From an uncultured Actinomycetes bacterium (GTDB taxonomy: Bacteria > Actinomycetota > Actinomycetes > Nanopelagicales > Nanopelagicaceae), in NCBI GenBank assembly GCA_903827345.1, contig CAIKID010000125.1, positions 1-7,484 on the forward strand: a stretch of 7,484 nucleotides of DNA, written 5' to 3'. Position numbers and translations under genes: made by a program. Within the stretch, counting starts at the first letter, position 1. Each line of letters opens with the position of its first letter. The notes under the pieces are model-generated. The model did no database searches and had not been told where the DNA came from. It was given only the letters and a program-made list of their open reading frames with translations. Shown here one piece after another: positions 5,348-7,484 of the stretch.

Positions 5348-5826
5348 AGAATTGGGTAGACGCGATCTTCATACTTTCGAGCCTGCTTTCATTCATACGT
5401 GGGTATAAGGCGGGGTTTCTTACTTCAATATTTAGTTTCATTGGTTATATCGGCGGTGGGTTGTTGGGACTTACGCTGGGCTTGCACTATTTTCATTCTC
5501 GCGGGGTTACAAAGTTCACGCTTCTCTTTCTCTGCGTAACTATCGCCTCCTCTTTGGGCGAAGCCTTACTCAAGAAGATCGGGAGGTTATTTCATTCCAA
5601 GATTTTGTTTGGGCCATTTAAATGGGTCGACTCCCTCTTAGGAGCAGCTTTCTCAACGCTCGGAACGCTTATCGCCCTCGTGATCTTGGGCCACCTTCTC
5701 TTAATTACCCCTTGGGGATGGGCGGAACAAAATATTCCCAAGAGCGAGATTTATACCAAGTTGAGTGCCAGGGCTCCATCGATCATCTCAGATATCGCCA
5801 AGCGTAATGACGGAATCTTCCACTAA
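5344..5826 (+). CDS. CvpA-family membrane protein (MarP membrane domain without protease)
   Basis: This 160-residue protein has about four hydrophobic segments (around 5-19, 24-50, 57-75, 98-121). The N-terminal W-V-D-A-I-F with R-G-Y-K-A-G-F (19-25), and later W-V-D-S-L-L-G-A-A-F (94-103), match the CvpA pattern (V-D near the start, G-Y-x-x-G-F, and V-D-x-x-x-G before the last helix). In mycobacteria and streptomycetes the gene at this place encodes MarP, a CvpA-like membrane part fused to a periplasmic trypsin-like protease of about 390 residues in total. Here the protein ends about 39 residues after the last helix, at I-F-H, and no protease sequence follows before the next gene. It overlaps the thioredoxin gene by ATGA. 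The NUDIX gene that usually stands between them is absent. The membrane topology is secure; the function is not known. Confidence 0.82.
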   Translation: MKNWVDAIFILSSLLSFIRGYKAGFLTSIFSFIGYIGGGLLGLTLGLHYFHSRGVTKFTLLFLCVTIASSLGEALLKKIGRLFHSKILFGPFKWVDSLLGAAFSTLGTLIALVILGHLLLITPWGWAEQNIPKSEIYTKLSARAPSIISDIAKRNDGIFH

Positions 5827-5841
5827 AAAGCGCCAAGATTC
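5813..5841 (+). terminator. weak hairpin at the end of the nth operon
   Basis: GAATCTT (5813-5819) and AAGATTC (5835-5841) are perfect 7-bp inverted arms around a 15-base loop that contains the stop codon of the CvpA gene. A short ATTTTCT follows about 7 bases later. The stem is AT-rich and the T-run is poor, so it is only a possible terminator. Confidence 0.3.
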
Positions 5842-5888
5842 ACCAAATTTTCTCAGGAAGCAGTCAGTACAAATTAAGATTAAAGATC

Positions 5889-5894
5889 TAGCAT
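5889..5894 (+). promoter_or_regulatory. candidate -10 box of the small exported protein (leaderless)
   Basis: TAGCAT ends 7 bases before the ATG at 5902, and there is no Shine-Dalgarno sequence. No convincing -35 was seen 16-18 bases upstream. The 75-bp gap 5827-5901 is otherwise AT-rich and featureless. Confidence 0.45.
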
Positions 5895-5901
5895 TCACCT
5901 C

Positions 5902-6405
5902 ATGATAAAGAAAACAGTTGCCACTCTCCTCTCCTTGGTAGTCATCTCTGCGCTCTCTGGAACGGCGGCGCAAGCGGTGGGAATCACCTCCTCCGCAACT
6001 GCTGGTGGAGTATGCGTTAAGGCTGGCACTGTGACACCTATCGGCGGAAAGTCATATACCTGCACCAAAGTTCTCACCGGAAAATTAGTCTGGGTTTTAA
6101 CTACATCGGTGGTAACTGCAAAGCCGCAGATCAGTGGCGGCGCACGCGGTGAAGGCGGGAACGAGAATCAAGGCGGCAGCAAGGCTGCAAAGGCAACTCT
6201 TAAGAAGTACAACGCCTGTCTGATAGCTCACGGCGGAACTGCAACGCTTGCTCTGGCTGGCGTACGGCAGGGCGACGATGGTGCTCGGCAAAAAACGCCT
6301 CCAGTGCAACCAACTTTGAGCGCCGCACAGAAAGCCGCAGTAGCGGCCTGTGTTGCACTTGCACCAAAGCCTCGCCTCCGCGTTAGCAGCGGCGAGGACA
6401 ATTAA
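5902..6405 (+). CDS. small exported protein with two Cys-containing modules, function unknown
   Basis: The 167-residue product has a clear signal peptide (M-I-K-K, hydrophobic 7-18, cleavage after A25 in T-A-A-Q-A). The first module (about 34-66) reads G-G-V-C-V-K-A-G (35-42), Y-T-C-T-K-V (52-57) and K-L-V-W-V (61-65), with C38 and C54 likely paired. From memory, this short module recurs in exported proteins of freshwater actinobacteria. A Gly/Asn-rich linker (79-93) follows. The second module (about 97-155) has Y-N-A-C-L-I-A-H-G-G (103-112) and, after a variable stretch, S-A-A-Q-K-A-A-V-A-A-C-V-A-L-A-P (140-155). This resembles the actinobacterial 'C-M-R-x-H-G-V ... A-x-x-A-C' pattern, with C106 and C150 as the probable pair. 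I do not know the function. It starts from its own leaderless-type promoter and ends head-on against acs. Confidence 0.78.
   Translation: MIKKTVATLLSLVVISALSGTAAQAVGITSSATAGGVCVKAGTVTPIGGKSYTCTKVLTGKLVWVLTTSVVTAKPQISGGARGEGGNENQGGSKAAKATLKKYNACLIAHGGTATLALAGVRQGDDGARQKTPPVQPTLSAAQKAAVAACVALAPKPRLRVSSGEDN
6370..6397 (+). terminator. hairpin inside the last codons of the small exported protein
   Basis: CCTCGCC (6370-6376) and GGCGAGG (6391-6397) are perfect 7-bp GC-rich arms around a 14-base loop. They are followed by the AT-rich stretch ATTAATTAATCTTCAGATTTT. The hairpin lies in coding sequence just before the TAA. It may serve as a terminator for this gene, since no intergenic space exists before acs; the tail is not a clean T-run. 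Confidence 0.4.
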
Positions 6406-7484
6406 TTAATCTTCAGATTTTCCACTCTTCAAACCTTCGCCAATAAGTTTCATAATATTTGGATCGGCGAGGGTCGTTGAATCTCCCACCGTTCTATTCT
6501 CTGCAACATCACGTAACAAACGACGCATAATCTTTCCGCTGCGCGTCTTGGGAAGTTCGGCGACAACTAATATTTGCTTTGGCCGCGCGATTGCGCCAAT
6601 CTCTTTTGTAACATGAGCTTTCAAATCCTTGATCAACTCTTCACCGCCGACGCTCGGTATTCCTCCGCGTAAAATTACAAATGCGACGATCGCCTGTCCC
6701 GTCATTGCATCATTTGCACCTACTACTGCTGCCTCTGCAACGTTGTGGTGCGAGACGAGCGAAGATTCAACTTCGGTAGTAGAGATGCGGTGGCCCGAAA
6801 CATTCATGACATCATCGACGCGACCCAATAACCAGATTGCCCCATCGTCATCAATCTTTGCTCCATCGCCGGCAAAGTACTTACCTGGGAAGCGCGACCA
6901 GTATGTCTCTTGATATCTCTCTGGCTCACCCCAAACCCCACGCAGCATCGCTGGCCAAGGTTCCGTCAGAACTAGATAGCCACCTTTTCCGTTTTCAACT
7001 TCGTGGCCTTCATCATCGACAACTTTGGCGCTGATTCCAGGTAGTGCAGCCATCGCTGAACCAGGCTTTGTTGCAGTAACGCCAGGCAAGGGCGAGATCA
7101 TGAGGCCACCGGTCTCGGTCTGCCACCAAGTGTCTACGATCGGACAGTTATTGCCGCCAATTACGTCGCGATACCACATCCATGCTTCTGGATTAATGGG
7201 CTCACCAACTGAACCAAGTAAGCGCAGCGATGTTAAATCACTATCGGCAGGGAACTCATCGCCCCACTTCATCCAGGTGCGGATCAGCGTTGGCGCGGTG
7301 TACAGAATTGAAACTTTGTACTTTTCGATAATTTGAAAGAGGCGATGCTTAGTAGGCGAATCGGGCGTTCCTTCATACATTACTTGCGTAGCGCCATTGA
7401 TCATGGGGCCATAAACAACATACGAGTGTCCGGTGATCCAGCCAATATCCGCTGTGCACCAATAACCATCGGTCTCGGGCTTGA
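6406..7484 (-). CDS. acs: acetyl-CoA synthetase, C-terminal 358 residues (start off right edge)
   Basis: The reading frame is open to the right edge; the first residues in the window are [15 protein letters not shown], a core Acs motif, so the ATG at 7404 is internal. Typical Acs is about 650 residues, so roughly the last 55% is here. Motifs in order are [19 protein letters not shown] (the adenylate-forming W-Q-T-E box), [21 protein letters not shown] (hinge and C-domain start), and [11 protein letters not shown]. The last contains the lysine (codon 6534-6532) equivalent to Salmonella Lys609, needed for adenylation and switched off by acetylation. The end G-D-S-T-T-L-A-D-P is also typical. 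The enzyme makes acetyl-CoA from acetate, ATP and CoA through acetyl-AMP. In actinobacteria acs is near marP and nth, as here. No damage is seen. Confidence 0.97.
   Translation of the reverse strand, partial: KPETDGYWCTADIGWITGHSYVVYGPMINGATQVMYEGTPDSPTKHRLFQIIEKYKVSILYTAPTLIRTWMKWGDEFPADSDLTSLRLLGSVGEPINPEAWMWYRDVIGGNNCPIVDTWWQTETGGLMISPLPGVTATKPGSAMAALPGISAKVVDDEGHEVENGKGGYLVLTEPWPAMLRGVWGEPERYQETYWSRFPGKYFAGDGAKIDDDGAIWLLGRVDDVMNVSGHRISTTEVESSLVSHHNVAEAAVVGANDAMTGQAIVAFVILRGGIPSVGGEELIKDLKAHVTKEIGAIARPKQILVVAELPKTRSGKIMRRLLRDVAENRTVGDSTTLADPNIMKLIGEGLKSGKSED

Noticed and set aside
6406..7404. Acetyl-CoA synthetase starting at the ATG at 7404
   Set aside because: The frame continues to the right edge with the conserved Y-W-C-T-A-D-I-G-W segment, so this ATG is internal and the gene is cut by the window.

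Overview
The window looks like ordinary chromosome from a small-genome actinobacterium of intermediate GC. The best evidence is gene order. A divergent metallophosphoesterase, a GatB/YqeY protein, a DUF4177 protein, a RidA-family protein, a GlxR-type Crp regulator divergent from nth, a TlpA-like thioredoxin, a CvpA/MarP-type membrane protein and acetyl-CoA synthetase form a shortened version of the block I recall around Rv3667-Rv3688c in Mycobacterium tuberculosis, which also occurs in Streptomyces. Small secreted proteins with a 'C-K-x-G ... Y-x-C ... L-V-W' segment, and starts with a -10 box only 6-7 bases upstream (leaderless style), also fit Actinomycetota. A freshwater Nanopelagicales (acI)-like organism is my guess, not a proven placement.

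Layout. 1-311 (-) is the N-terminal part of a metallophosphoesterase that runs off the left edge. It is separated by only 14 bp from a rightward set at 326-1401: GatB/YqeY protein, a 52-residue DUF4177 protein, and a RidA-family protein, packed stop-to-start. A 153-bp gap with hairpins and candidate promoters follows. Then comes a 597-residue exported protein at 1555-3348 that I read as a bacterial EXORDIUM/PHI-1-like protein whose domain is interrupted by three tandem Thr/Ala-rich beta-type repeats. It meets, tail to tail, the crp/glxR-type regulator (3364-4053, -).

The regulator is divergent from a tightly overlapping operon nth - tlpA-like - cvpA-like (4125-5826, both junctions ATGA). A small exported Cys-containing protein (5902-6405) then meets the C-terminal 358 residues of acetyl-CoA synthetase (6406-7484, -) with the two stop codons directly abutting.

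Functionally most of this is housekeeping: base-excision repair (Nth), cleanup of reactive enamine/imine intermediates (RidA), cAMP-type global regulation (Crp/GlxR), envelope thiol chemistry (TlpA-like) and acetate activation (Acs). The accessory parts are the split EXORDIUM-like protein, which sits where mycobacteria carry a metallo-beta-lactamase-fold gene, and the small exported protein next to acs. I see no mobile element, CRISPR array, tRNA or rRNA.
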